DNA of 42,065 bases from Myxococcales bacterium (GCA_018780435.1 JADMJS010000376.1:1-42065), one strand, 5' to 3'; shown: positions 1-8,359, counted from the first letter of the stretch. Notes: generated by a model from the sequence alone, not told the origin. Made by a program: numbers and translations.

Positions 1-434
1 AGATAACCCGGGACCTCCTTGGGCTTCAGCACATACCGCGAGCTCTCGGCCTGCCCCCCGGCGACATGGCAAGCGACGCACTTGGAGATGACGACAGGCC
101 AGGAATAGTGTTCGAAGTAGTCGGCTGTCCCGACGCAGTCGTCACCGTCTGGGATCGCCTGCGCCTGACAGACCTCGTCGCATTCGGGCGCTTCCACATC
201 GTCCATGACTTCGCCGACGCTGTCCTCGGCAGACTCGGACGCGTCCGGCTCCGGCAGGGGCGCGGTCGAATCGAGCGGCGTCGTGTCCTGCTCGGAGGGC
301 GAGGTCGACTCTCCGCAGCCGACCACGGCCACCGCGACCAATAGCCATCGTGTGGCCGCCGAGAGCCGGCGCTTACGGACGTAGTAGTCCGGTCCGAGGG
401 CCCCGAGCGGCGATGAAGAAGCGGCAGATTGCAC
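1..434 (-). CDS. c-type cytochrome-like lipoprotein, partial (runs off left edge)
   Basis: This frame has no ATG near its start, so an ATG-only search misses it. Read from GTG 434 it gives a basic stretch (VRKRR), a hydrophobic segment (WLLVAVAVVGC) that is a lipoprotein signal peptide with lipobox VVGC, a Ser/Asp/Glu-rich linker with paired cysteines (CDEVC), and then KCVACH, a CxxCH haem c attachment motif, about 20 codons before the window edge. It is open at base 1. A TTG at 455 is an alternative start. It follows the hydrolase lipoprotein stop (501) closely on the same strand and may be cotranscribed with it. Family knowledge: CxxCH in an exported lipoprotein suggests covalent haem and electron transfer, or a haem-containing domain of a larger outer-membrane protein. 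The substrate cannot be judged from the fragment. Competing longer frames here are Arg/Pro-rich shadows. Confidence 0.7.
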   Translation of the reverse strand, partial: MQSAASSSPLGALGPDYYVRKRRLSAATRWLLVAVAVVGCGESTSPSEQDTTPLDSTAPLPEPDASESAEDSVGEVMDDVEAPECDEVCQAQAIPDGDDCVGTADYFEHYSWPVVISKCVACHVAGGQAESSRYVLKPKEVPGY

Positions 435-500
435 TTCAGCATCGTGCGGGTTCAACCCCCCGCCGGCAAGCGGCGCACGCGTGATGCCCGGCTGCGACGC

Positions 501-2450
501 TCAGGGCGCGGGAATGTCGGGCACCTCGCCCGCCGCCCACCGCTGCAGGAAGCGACGGTACTGCGCTTTCGGCGCATCGAGCTGGAAGAAGACCTCGTGG
601 CCGTCTTCGATGCCGTCTTCGACGTGGTGAACGACCGCGCGCGTCGGACCCTCGGCGGGCGCGTAGGGGAGGGCGACCGGCGTGAGGCCGAGGAGCGCGT
701 TCAGGGACGCGTAGGTGTCGAAGGCTGCCAGCTCGGGGTGGTCCTTGCCGAGATCCGGGCCCGCGAGCGGGAGCCGCATCGAGAGCTGCGTCGCGGCGGC
801 GATGGGTGGCAGGATGTAGGTGTCGACGATGCCCTGCACGACCAGGACGTGCCCGTCTCGCGTCGCGCCGCCGTAGATGGGCGGGTCCGACGGCTCGCCG
901 GCCCACTGGAGGAGCGACATCACCGGGTCGCCGTGGACGAGGCGGCCGCCGTCGCCGGTGATGCCAAGCAAGGCTTCGAGCGCCGGCCGAACCGGGGTCG
1001 GGCTCAACTTCCACATCACGTTCTCGAGGTAGCTCGACCCGGCGCCGCTGAAGACGCCGGCGCCGTATCGCTCCGAGATCGCGAGGGTTATCGGCCCGAT
1101 CGACGCCCCCATCGAGTGACCCATGAGCGCGAGGCGGTCCGTGTCGAGCGCCACCGGCTGCCCGTCGCAGCCGTTGACCGCGAGCGTATCGAGGAGCGCT
1201 GGGAGCAGCGCGAGCTCGAGCGCCGATTGGCGGACGTTGTCGCGCAGCGCCCATGGGTTCAGCGCGTTGAACATCAGGAACTGCTCGTCGCCGCCCGTGA
1301 CGTTTCGAAGGCCGCCGTGGGGGCCGTCGACCATCACGCCCACGAAGCCGACCGCGGCGAGCTCGCGCGCCGGCCCCGTGCCCGGGACCGAGTCGCCGTG
1401 CGCCTTCGCGCGGACGCCGCGGTCGATGAGCGGCCGATCGCCGCCGCCACCTGTGCGCGAGAAGACGGCGACCGGGAAGCCCTCTGGGCCGGGAGCGGCG
1501 ATTGGGACGGTCACGAAGAGGCGCGCGGTCTCGGTGCCGTTCTGGAGGGCCGCGCCGCCGTCACTGAGCTCGAACTGACCTCCCGATTCGGCGTACGGCG
1601 CGTCGCCGTGTTGGAAGTTCGGGAAGGACACGCGCCCTTCGAGCACGCAGAAGCCGTCGTAGACCTCCCCGGTGGGTTCGGGCGCTTCCACGAGCGTCGC
1701 GGCCGGTGCGGCGTTCACGAGCCCGCGCAACACGGCCCCGGAGTCGCCCGTCGTGAACACGGTCATCGCCGCGACCTCGGTCGGCGCGATGCCGAGGCCG
1801 TCGAGCACAGTCAGGTCGAGCACAGTGAGGTCGAGCGAGTCGGCGGGCGCGCGCCGCAGCGGCAGGCCGTCGGCGTCCTTGAGAGAGGTTCGCACGATGG
1901 CCGCGTGCCGCGTCTTCGGCGCGAGCGGGCGGCCTTGCAACGGCACGAGCGCGAGCTGGTTCTTGGCGCCGAAGCGGCTCGACGCCGTCGCATAGAAGCT
2001 CGCCCGAAGCGGGATCCGGGCGCCATCGTCGAGCGCGACCAGGAGGATCGGTGAGTCCGCGAGCACCGAGTCGAAGAGCGTCGGCAGCGGTCCGACGGGG
2101 CCGTCGAAGCGGAAGAAGATCCCGCCGGTCTCCGAGAAGCCGCCGGATCCGAGGACCATGTCGACCAGCGTCTGCACGTACGGCGCGGCGTCGGGGTTCG
2201 GGAAGCGAGCGACGTCCGCGAGCCCGCGCGCGTCGCTGGGCCAGGGCGCGTCCCAGAAGCCGGGGCCGCTCAAGATGGCGGCCGTCACGCCGGGGTCGGG
2301 GGAGTCGCCGGGGAGGTCCGCCTCGTCGACGTCGAACACGTCCAAAGGCGCGGCGTCGCTCTCGACGTCGCCGGCCGAAACGTCACCGACAGCCTCGGCC
2401 CCACCGCCGCACGCCACCCAGAAGGTCAATAGCCACGAGCGCTTCCACAT
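501..2450 (-). CDS. alpha/beta-hydrolase lipoprotein (esterase/lipase-like)
   Basis: 649 residues from ATG 2450. The start is chosen because MWKRSWLLTFWVAC is a very short lipoprotein signal with Cys14 as the lipidated residue; the open frame runs further upstream but there overlaps the AKR gene. A Gly/Asp-rich stalk (about 15-60) leads to a long N-terminal part and a C-terminal alpha/beta-hydrolase core. The nucleophile elbow is GHSMGA, with Ser446. A late DGHE near residue 630 is the likely catalytic His region. The protein is probably surface or periplasmic and hydrolyses esters or amides; no substrate is evident. The start lies 7 bp from the AKR stop, the same junction as in the second copy at 5248, and the first ~30 codons match that gene while the bodies are unrelated. 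A perfect-looking LDLTV repeat (15 bp twice, 1800-1834) sits mid-protein. Confidence 0.82.
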   Translation of the reverse strand: MWKRSWLLTFWVACGGGAEAVGDVSAGDVESDAAPLDVFDVDEADLPGDSPDPGVTAAILSGPGFWDAPWPSDARGLADVARFPNPDAAPYVQTLVDMVLGSGGFSETGGIFFRFDGPVGPLPTLFDSVLADSPILLVALDDGARIPLRASFYATASSRFGAKNQLALVPLQGRPLAPKTRHAAIVRTSLKDADGLPLRRAPADSLDLTVLDLTVLDGLGIAPTEVAAMTVFTTGDSGAVLRGLVNAAPAATLVEAPEPTGEVYDGFCVLEGRVSFPNFQHGDAPYAESGGQFELSDGGAALQNGTETARLFVTVPIAAPGPEGFPVAVFSRTGGGGDRPLIDRGVRAKAHGDSVPGTGPARELAAVGFVGVMVDGPHGGLRNVTGGDEQFLMFNALNPWALRDNVRQSALELALLPALLDTLAVNGCDGQPVALDTDRLALMGHSMGASIGPITLAISERYGAGVFSGAGSSYLENVMWKLSPTPVRPALEALLGITGDGGRLVHGDPVMSLLQWAGEPSDPPIYGGATRDGHVLVVQGIVDTYILPPIAAATQLSMRLPLAGPDLGKDHPELAAFDTYASLNALLGLTPVALPYAPAEGPTRAVVHHVEDGIEDGHEVFFQLDAPKAQYRRFLQRWAAGEVPDIPAP

Positions 2451-2457
2451 GATGGCT

Positions 2458-3027
2458 CTATACCACGGTGCTCGGATCCCACGCGCACCGAGTGCCATCT
2501 TCGAGCGCGGTGAGGCGCCCCATGACGTCGTCGCTGAGCGCGATGTCGAGCGCGCCGAAATTCTCGGCGATGCGCTCGGGCGTGACGGACTTCGGCATCG
2601 TCGGCCATCCGCGCTGGAGGCACCACCGGATGAGCACCTGAGCCGGCGTGTGGCCGATCTCGCGGGCGATCGCACCGAGCGCGGGATCGGCAAGGCGCTT
2701 GCCCTTGGTAAGCGGGCTGTACGCAGAGACCGCGATCCCGAGCGCTTCGCAATGGGCGACGACGTCCCGCTGCTGAAGGAACGGGTGCAGCTCGAAGAGC
2801 TTCGTGGTGACGAAGAGCTCGCCCCGCGGCACCCCGCTGCGCCGTATCGCCTCGCCGACGTCCGCCTCGTTCTTGTAGACGCGCGCCGTATCGATGTGGC
2901 GGTAGCCGACCTGGAGCGCCGTCAGGACCGCGCTGCGGGTCGCCGCGCCGGCCCGAAACACGCCGAAGCCGAGGCGCGGTATCGAGACGTCGCCGGAGAG
3001 GGGGATGGGCGGGAGGACGGTCGACAC
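2458..3027 (-). pseudogene. aldo/keto reductase with 83-codon internal deletion
   Basis: 189 codons from GTG 3027, closely matching the full AKR at 5256-6074. The match is continuous from the N-terminus through FVTTKL and then resumes at ELHPFLQQ. The join is at about 2795/2796 and lacks exactly 249 bp (copy-2 bases 5594-5842), so the frame stays open. Family knowledge: the AKR catalytic tetrad is Asp, Tyr, Lys, His. The copy keeps Asp (HIDTARVY), Tyr (VYKNE) and Lys (TTKL) but loses the His of IHWP and the GVSN strand, removing about three beta/alpha units of the barrel. It is almost certainly not an active oxidoreductase. It may still be translated, since no stop is present and the downstream lipoprotein starts 7 bp after its stop, so translational coupling could keep it open. 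Confidence 0.85.
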
Positions 3028-3048
3028 GGGCTGGCTCCGAGCGCTGCA

Positions 3049-3180
3049 TCATGAGTGCGCTGCGGCCTCGCGGCAGATCGCGTCGAGGCTGATGACCTCG
3101 ACGCCGTTCGCCCCTGGCCACCGATCCACCCCTGGATACACGAGGAGACGTCGGGATGGCGACAGATCCTCGCACGCTGC
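3049..3180 (-). pseudogene. C-terminal remnant of DUF4143-type AAA ATPase
   Basis: The last ~43 codons (CEDLSPSRRLLVYPG, DRWPGANGVEV, CREAAAHS then stop) match the end of the ATPase at 6101-7267 (CDDLAPARRFLVYPG, DRWPSANGVEV, CREAAAKAR). No Walker motifs or DUF4143 core remain, so this is debris of a larger duplicated block. Upstream of 3180 the similarity stops abruptly and a Cys-rich coding fragment in another frame begins, marking a recombination junction. The spacing from the remnant stop to the AKR start is close to that in the intact copy. Confidence 0.8.
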
Positions 3181-3664
3181 GGCAGTCGAGGTTGGACGCG
3201 CACCCGGCGTCACTGGCGATGCATTGGTCATCGTCGAAGTCGCATAGTCCATGGTCTCGGCACGCGTCGGAAGCCGCGCAGTCCGCGTCCAACGTTGTCG
3301 CGCACGCGCCTCCTCGGGCGGTGCAGAGGCCGTCTTGACACGGGTGGCGTCCGAGGGTGCCACGCGGGCTCGGGCACTCCGCGCCGCCGGCACCGGGGCG
3401 GTTCGTGCACGAAGACCACGAGGAGCGGGAGGAAGTGGTCCTGGACTGCCTCCCGGACGCATGGACGAGGCGGGGCGTATTCGCCGGTGACGGCCGGATT
3501 GCGATCCCAGGTCTGCCCCAGGAGCTGTGGGTCACGGACGACATGCCCATCGCGAAGAGGATCCGAGGTCACCTGCGGATCCGGAAGTGGGTGCTGGACA
3601 CAGTTCCGGTTCCCGTGGGGACGGCTGATTCCTTGGATCCCCCAGGAGCCTCTCGGCCCCGCAG
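3179..3664 (-). pseudogene. degraded Cys-rich protein gene fragment
   Basis: One minus frame between about 3391 and 3179 reads as a Cys-rich repeat region (CQDGLCTARGGAC, then DADCAASDACRDHGLC, then CIASDAGCASNLDC). This spacing pattern is seen in secreted Cys-rich proteins of Myxococcota. Just upstream, a different minus frame contains a plausible coding stretch (CVREAVQDHFLPLLVVFVHEP), so the two parts look separated by a frameshift near 3390-3400. No convincing start exists, and the 3' end is cut off where the ATPase remnant begins. I read it as the damaged tail of one gene caught at the block junction. What the intact protein did is unknown. Confidence 0.45.
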
Positions 3665-5248
3665 TCACTTCCAACAGACCTTCCCGATCGTAATGTTGTC
3701 TGAGTCAACCTCAACCGGCCCGACGGCGCAGTCACCGTCGGTCGCCCATGCAAAGTCACCGCCTGGCGCTGGCGTGTGATAGTGCCAATCGTTACCGGAC
3801 TTCCATACGAACCCGACGCGTCCCGCCCACAACATCCAGGCGTCGCCGACGGCTCCGAAGTGCACTCCATCGCGCGTTTGCCCCAACGCAGTCGACCCAA
3901 AGCCCCACGGGACCCGAATGCGTCGGGATGTTTCCGGGCCCAGTGAATATAGAGAGAACGTGCCGTGAGCCGGTTCGCTGCCACAGCTAATTAGCGGCAT
4001 GAGCGCTTCGTTGCTCTGGGAGATCGGTTTGCAATCCGCTTCGGCCGGACAGGGCGCCGGCGTTCCCAGCTCCTCCCGGAGAGAAGCACAGTGGATGGCG
4101 CCCTCGCCTTCGGCGCATGCATACGGCCATGAGGATGCTTGGTGCACGCTCTCCGCTGCCCCAGCAATACGCTGAGGAGTTGGATCCTGGTATGAGAACC
4201 GGTAGATTCCACCGATGTCGTAGGCGTAGAACCAGTCGCTACTTGGGGGGCTCGACACGACTCCGCCTCCTTGTAGAACGACCACCCGCGATGTTCCGTC
4301 CCTGCGGGCCAGCACAGCAGCTTGGGTGCTAGTTTGATCCAAAATAATACCAACTGACACCAAGTAAACGTCAGATTTCGGGTTGTAGCCCACAATGTGG
4401 GCACCACGCGCAACCCGTTGGGAAGCGCTCTCCAAGACCAGATCGTGAGCCGACTGAGTGGTGGGATCGATCACCATGAGCTGCGAGTTCGCCGAGTAAC
4501 CTACTGTCCAACTCACACCATCAGGATCAGCCGCCAACATCTGATACGTGCGCGGGACAGGCTCAATGCCAAGCAACGTCCAACTCTCCATAGTCGGATG
4601 GGATGGGTCCCTACAAGTAAGCCAGAGAGGTGGCGAGCCATCGAGGGGCGCATACGCTGCGGCACAAACATGAGTCCCAACCTGGACGGGATAGACACGA
4701 GCCCCGGTCGTGTCCGGGAGTGCAAGGAAGTCTGGAATTACTCCTTCGGTCGTGAAGAAGTTGAGCGCGCGACTCTTACCACATGCGGGAAAGAGTCTTC
4801 CCGCAGGGCCAAGCAACCCGGTGCCTGGAAAGAACCACTGGAACCACTGCTTGGAATCTGGGAAAGTGCATGAGGAGTTAAGCTCTTGCCAACTGTCGCC
4901 GGTCAGACCCCACACGCGATCTCCCGCGAATGCAACGAAATCACCATTACCGGCTGATGAAACAGCTATGAACGCAGGACCGGGCCCCCGCGGCAGTATC
5001 GTCGTCTGCGAACTACCGGGCCATGGTCGTGGAGACGCGAATATCTCCTCGCACTCTTTTTCAGACGGCAACCCGGGGGCGACATCCGCATCTGCACCAA
5101 GGATGCCATCTGACACGACGTCTGGAACTAACGGCTCTTGGGCCGGCGCCGTGTCGCCAGCGAGGTCACCGGAGGACGTGTCGACGGCGGTCTCGGCCCC
5201 ACCGCCGCACGCCACCCAGAAGGTCAATAGCCACGAGATCTTGCGCAT
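3665..5248 (-). CDS. lipoprotein of unknown function, probably beta-propeller-like
   Basis: 527 residues from ATG 5248. The start is supported by the lipoprotein signal MRKISWLLTFWVAC and by an AAGGAG Shine-Dalgarno overlapping the AKR stop 7 bp upstream, implying translational coupling. After an acidic stalk (about 18-60) the protein is rich in short beta-prone stretches with recurring aromatic/Gly turns (VWGLTGDSWQEL, WFYAYDIGGIYRF, VGDAWMLWAGRVGFVW) and scattered Cys pairs, as in beta-propeller or galactose-oxidase-like proteins. I cannot assign a family. Its base composition is visibly lower in GC than its neighbours, with many codons rare elsewhere in the window, so the body may be a later acquisition joined behind a resident signal peptide. 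It is expected to be surface or periplasmic. Confidence 0.75.
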   Translation of the reverse strand: MRKISWLLTFWVACGGGAETAVDTSSGDLAGDTAPAQEPLVPDVVSDGILGADADVAPGLPSEKECEEIFASPRPWPGSSQTTILPRGPGPAFIAVSSAGNGDFVAFAGDRVWGLTGDSWQELNSSCTFPDSKQWFQWFFPGTGLLGPAGRLFPACGKSRALNFFTTEGVIPDFLALPDTTGARVYPVQVGTHVCAAAYAPLDGSPPLWLTCRDPSHPTMESWTLLGIEPVPRTYQMLAADPDGVSWTVGYSANSQLMVIDPTTQSAHDLVLESASQRVARGAHIVGYNPKSDVYLVSVGIILDQTSTQAAVLARRDGTSRVVVLQGGGVVSSPPSSDWFYAYDIGGIYRFSYQDPTPQRIAGAAESVHQASSWPYACAEGEGAIHCASLREELGTPAPCPAEADCKPISQSNEALMPLISCGSEPAHGTFSLYSLGPETSRRIRVPWGFGSTALGQTRDGVHFGAVGDAWMLWAGRVGFVWKSGNDWHYHTPAPGGDFAWATDGDCAVGPVEVDSDNITIGKVCWK

Positions 5249-6233
5249 GGTCTCCTTATACCACCGTACTCGGATCCCAAGCGCACCGAGTGCCATCTTC
5301 GAGCGCGGTGAGGCGCCTCATGACGTCGTCGCTGAGCGCGAAGTCGAGCGCGCCGAAGTTCTCCGCGATGCGTTCGGGCGTCACGGACTTCGGCATCGTC
5401 GGCCATCCGCGCTGTAGGCACCACCGGATGAGGACCTGCGCGGGTGTGCGCCCGACGTCGCGTGCGATGGCACCGAGCGCGGGATCGGCAAGGCGCTTGC
5501 CCTTGGTAAGCGGGCTATACGCGGAGACCGCGATCCCGAGCGCTCCGCAACGCGCGACGACGTCCCGCTGCTGAAGGAACGGGTGCAGCTCGATCTGGTT
5601 GATGGCCGGTAGCACCCGCGCCGTGCCCTCGAGCTCTCGGAGGTGGTGGACCATGTAGTTGCTGACGCCGATGGCGCGCGCCTTGCCGTCGGCCAGGATG
5701 GCCTCCATCGCCCGCCACGTCTCCGCGCGTTTGCCGACGGCGGGCCAGTGGATGAGGAAGAGGTCGAGCCGGTCGAGCCCGAGCAGGCGCAGGCTCTCGT
5801 CGCAGGCGCGCCGGGCCTCGTCGTAGCCATGGTGTTCGTTCCAGAGCTTCGTCGTCACGAACAGCTCGTCGCGCCGGACACCGCTGAGCCTTATCGCCTC
5901 GCCGACGTCCGCTTCGTTCTTGTAGACGCGCGCCGTATCGATGTGGCGGTAACCGACCTGAAGCGCCGTCAGGACCGCGCTGCGGGTCGCCGCGCCGGCC
6001 CGAAACACGCCGAAGCCGAGGCGCGGCATCAGGGCGTCGCCGGAGAGGGTGATGGGCGGGAGGACGGTCGACATCATGGGGCTCCACGGGGCACCGCCCC
6101 TCATCGCGCCTTCGCGGCGGCCTCGCGGCACATCGCGGCGAGGCTCAGGACCTCGACGCCGTTCGCACTAGGCCACCGATCGTCGCCCGGGTACACGAGG
6201 AAACGCCGCGCTGGGGCGAGGTCGTCGCAGGCG
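5192..6233. repeat. right (intact) copy of the duplicated block
   Basis: Partner of 2393-3181. The full ATPase continues beyond the repeat to 7267, so this copy is the likely parent or the less damaged sister. Confidence 0.85.
5256..6074 (-). CDS. aldo/keto reductase (full length)
   Basis: 272 residues from ATG 6074 (a second ATG lies at 6077; further-upstream starts would run into the ATPase gene, which ends at 6101). It is a (beta/alpha)8 NAD(P)H-dependent oxidoreductase of the 2,5-diketo-gluconate/glyoxal reductase type. The tetrad is visible: Asp46 (HIDTARVY), Tyr51, Lys76 (TTKL) and His109 (LIHWP). GVSNY, the INQIELHP strand and SYSPL are present, as is the C-terminal cofactor segment (PKSVTPERIAENF). 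Length is normal for the family. It sits between the ATPase and the lipoprotein with short gaps, so the three probably form one minus-strand transcript. Role inferred: cytosolic reduction of small aldehydes or ketones. Confidence 0.93.
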   Translation of the reverse strand: MSTVLPPITLSGDALMPRLGFGVFRAGAATRSAVLTALQVGYRHIDTARVYKNEADVGEAIRLSGVRRDELFVTTKLWNEHHGYDEARRACDESLRLLGLDRLDLFLIHWPAVGKRAETWRAMEAILADGKARAIGVSNYMVHHLRELEGTARVLPAINQIELHPFLQQRDVVARCGALGIAVSAYSPLTKGKRLADPALGAIARDVGRTPAQVLIRWCLQRGWPTMPKSVTPERIAENFGALDFALSDDVMRRLTALEDGTRCAWDPSTVV

Positions 6234-7267
6234 ACGTGGAAGCCGCGATCGACTTTCGGCGCGAGACTGCGCTTCACCTCGATGGCCCAGAGCGCACCAT
6301 CGGGCCACGTGAGCAGAAGGTCCACCTCAGCGCCACTGGCCGTTCGGAAGAAGTGGCACGTGGCCGCCGGCGCGGCTGCCGCGACGTTCTCGATGACGAA
6401 ACCCTCGAAGCTCGTGCCGACCACGGGGTGTCCGAGGAGCGCGTCGCGCGTGTCGATGCCGAGCAGCGCGTGGACGAGGCCCGAGTCTCGAACATAGACC
6501 TTGGGCGACTTCACGAGTCGTTTCCCGAGGTTGGCGCGCCAGGGCGGGAGGCGGCGCACCAGCAACAAGTCGACGAGCAAGTCGACATAACGACCGGCCG
6601 TGCGTACATCGATCCCGAGGCCACGGGCGAGGTCCGCGATGTTCAAGAGGCCACCCTGCAGGTGCGCGAGCATCGTCCAAAGCCGTCGTAGCGTCTCCGA
6701 TGGCAGTCGTGGACCAAAAGTTGGGATGTCCCGCTCCAGATACGTGCGGATGAAGTTCTGTCGCCACTTCAGGCTCGCGGCATCGCTTCGGGCCGAGAAG
6801 CTGTCCGGAAAACCTCCCCGTAGCCAGAGAGTATCGAGGGTGCCCGGGCCGGTCTCACGGAGCTGCAGCGGGCCGAGCTCGAGGTAGGCAATGCGCCCTG
6901 CCAGCGTCTCTCCAGATTGTGCGAGTAGGTCGAGTCCGGCCGAGCCGAGCAGCAAGTAAAGTCCACTCCTACGTCCAGCGCGACGCGCTCGGTCGATGAG
7001 ACCCCGCAACACCGGGAAGAGCCCAGGGGCTCGGTGGACTTCGTCTAGGATGACGAGCTCGTCCAGGTGTGCTGACAGAAATGCCTCCGGATCCTCGAGG
7101 CGCGCTAGGTCGGACGGAGACTCGAGATCGAGGTACACGCTCGGCCGGCGCCGTCCGACTTCCAGGGCCAGCGTCGTCTTCCCCGCTTGACGCGGCCCGA
7201 GCAGCGCTACCGCAGGCACGCTATCCAGCTCGTCAATGAGGTGTTGCTCGATCTCGCGGCTAAACAT
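6101..7267 (-). CDS. AAA ATPase with DUF4143 domain
   Basis: 388 residues from ATG 7267 (GGG 1-3 bases upstream); ATG 7294 would add 9 residues. Walker A is GPRQAGKTT near residue 25 and Walker B is VILDEVHRAP near 75. The later LRGGFPDSF and RTYLERDIPTFG segments are typical of the AAA_14/DUF4143 family, followed by a winged-helix-like portion and a PD-(D/E)xK-like C-terminal part (GAEVDLLLTWPDGALWAIEVKRS). Family knowledge: these predicted ATPases are widespread in accessory DNA and their cellular role is poorly defined. The C-terminal E-V-D and E-V-K residues resemble a nuclease-fold core. An interrupted palindrome at 7271-7302 lies immediately upstream. A 43-codon remnant of a second copy is at 3049-3180. 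Confidence 0.9.
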   Translation of the reverse strand: MFSREIEQHLIDELDSVPAVALLGPRQAGKTTLALEVGRRRPSVYLDLESPSDLARLEDPEAFLSAHLDELVILDEVHRAPGLFPVLRGLIDRARRAGRRSGLYLLLGSAGLDLLAQSGETLAGRIAYLELGPLQLRETGPGTLDTLWLRGGFPDSFSARSDAASLKWRQNFIRTYLERDIPTFGPRLPSETLRRLWTMLAHLQGGLLNIADLARGLGIDVRTAGRYVDLLVDLLLVRRLPPWRANLGKRLVKSPKVYVRDSGLVHALLGIDTRDALLGHPVVGTSFEGFVIENVAAAAPAATCHFFRTASGAEVDLLLTWPDGALWAIEVKRSLAPKVDRGFHVACDDLAPARRFLVYPGDDRWPSANGVEVLSLAAMCREAAAKAR

Positions 7268-7270
7268 CCC

Positions 7271-7302
7271 TGCAAATGAAGCATCACGATGCATGTTTTG
7301 CA
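7271..7302. promoter_or_regulatory. 32-bp interrupted palindrome upstream of the ATPase gene
   Basis: Outer arms TGCAAA and TTTGCA enclose inner arms GCATC and GATGC with 4-nt gaps on both sides and a 2-nt centre. It is much richer in A/T than its surroundings and begins 4 bp before the ATG at 7267 on the minus strand. It could be an operator (autoregulation) or an mRNA hairpin near the ribosome-binding region. It also covers the alternative start at 7294. Confidence 0.5.
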
Positions 7303-7401
7303 AGGATGAGTTCTCCGTCGGCCCCACTCCCCTACCGCCGCACCCACGCTCGCCTCGAATCACCCGACATCGACCCTGCAATCGCGTACCCTGCAGGACG
7401 C

Positions 7402-8322
7402 ATGCGAGTCATTCACCTTGCCCATCTCTTCGTCATGGTCTTGCCCCTTGCCTGCGCCGAGTCCGAGCTCGAGTCCCCTGGGCCGTTGAGCCTCGTGAAG
7501 TCGGCGGCCCTCGCCGGCGGCGCGGCGGGTCTCATCACCCACGCTGGCGTAGATGTCACGATGACATACGCCGGGGCGTCCCAGGTCTATCTCACGAACG
7601 CGTCCTCCTCTTGGCCGTCGCAGCCCGACCTCGAGAGCCCGGCCGTGGTTGCGGTGGTCGACACCGACGACGGCCTCGTCACGGTCGACGCCGCCGGGAC
7701 CTGGCGCTGGCGCGATTCCCAGGGCGTCGCGCAGTCGCTGGCCGGCCCGACCCCGCTCCAGCTGATTCGATCGGGAGACGTGCTCTATGCACCGCTCGGC
7801 CCCGGAGGCGTCGCCACGGCCCCGACGGACCTCGCGGCCCCGCCGACGCTTCTGCCCGGACTCGAAGGCACCCTCGACCTCGCCGTCATGCCCCAGGGCC
7901 GCTGGCTACTCGCGCGCGCCGATGCCGGCGTCTCGGTGACCGAGAACCGAAAGGTGGTGACCACGATGGGGCTCGGCGGTCCCGTCCTGAGGGTGCGTTA
8001 CCCCTACGGGCTCCCGCCCCTCGCGCTCACGACGTCGTCGCTCGTGGTGCTCGACGTCGACGGCCGGAACGTGGAGGCCAGCGTGACGATCCCGCTCAGC
8101 GGCTCGTGCCGTTCGCTCGAGACCGAGCCGAACATCCACTGGGTCTACGTCGCGTGCACCGACCGACTCCACGTCCTCGACCTCGCGAACCCGACCCGCC
8201 CGGTACGCATCGGGACCCTCGTCCTGGGCGGCGAACGCGTCCTCGGCGTGGTCGAGTACACCGACGAAGAGCTCCTCGTCCGCGGACGTGATGACGTCAG
8301 CTGGGTCGAGCTGGTGCCGTAG
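7402..8322 (+). CDS. lipoprotein with LVIVD-like beta-propeller repeats
   Basis: 306 residues from ATG 7402. The start is set by the signal peptide MRVIHLAHLFVMVLPLAC with lipobox PLAC (Cys18). The body is a series of short beta-strand repeats. The clearest, HVLDLANPTRPVRIGTL, fits the LVIVD repeat pattern (strand, D-x-x-x-P-x-x-P-x-x-x-G) known from surface choice-of-anchor proteins. No catalytic motif is seen. It is divergent from the ATPase gene, with 134 bp between the two starts. Likely a surface-exposed propeller; binding partner unknown. Confidence 0.8.
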   Translation: MRVIHLAHLFVMVLPLACAESELESPGPLSLVKSAALAGGAAGLITHAGVDVTMTYAGASQVYLTNASSSWPSQPDLESPAVVAVVDTDDGLVTVDAAGTWRWRDSQGVAQSLAGPTPLQLIRSGDVLYAPLGPGGVATAPTDLAAPPTLLPGLEGTLDLAVMPQGRWLLARADAGVSVTENRKVVTTMGLGGPVLRVRYPYGLPPLALTTSSLVVLDVDGRNVEASVTIPLSGSCRSLETEPNIHWVYVACTDRLHVLDLANPTRPVRIGTLVLGGERVLGVVEYTDEELLVRGRDDVSWVELVP

Positions 8323-8359
8323 CCGCGGCGCACGCGACGGAGAATCTGCAAGTCGGGGG

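Larger units (their letters stand above)
2393..3181. repeat. left copy of the duplicated ATPase/AKR/lipoprotein-leader block
   Basis: Aligns in direct orientation with about 5192-6233. It contains the lipoprotein leader (~30 codons), the identical 7-bp AKR-lipoprotein junction, the AKR with its 249-bp deletion, and the last part of the ATPase. Both ends are abrupt, marking recombination points. Confidence 0.85.

Noticed and set aside
429..2054. 541-codon plus-strand frame
   Set aside because: Antisense to the hydrolase lipoprotein, Arg/Glu-rich composition typical of GC-rich shadow frames, no domain motifs.
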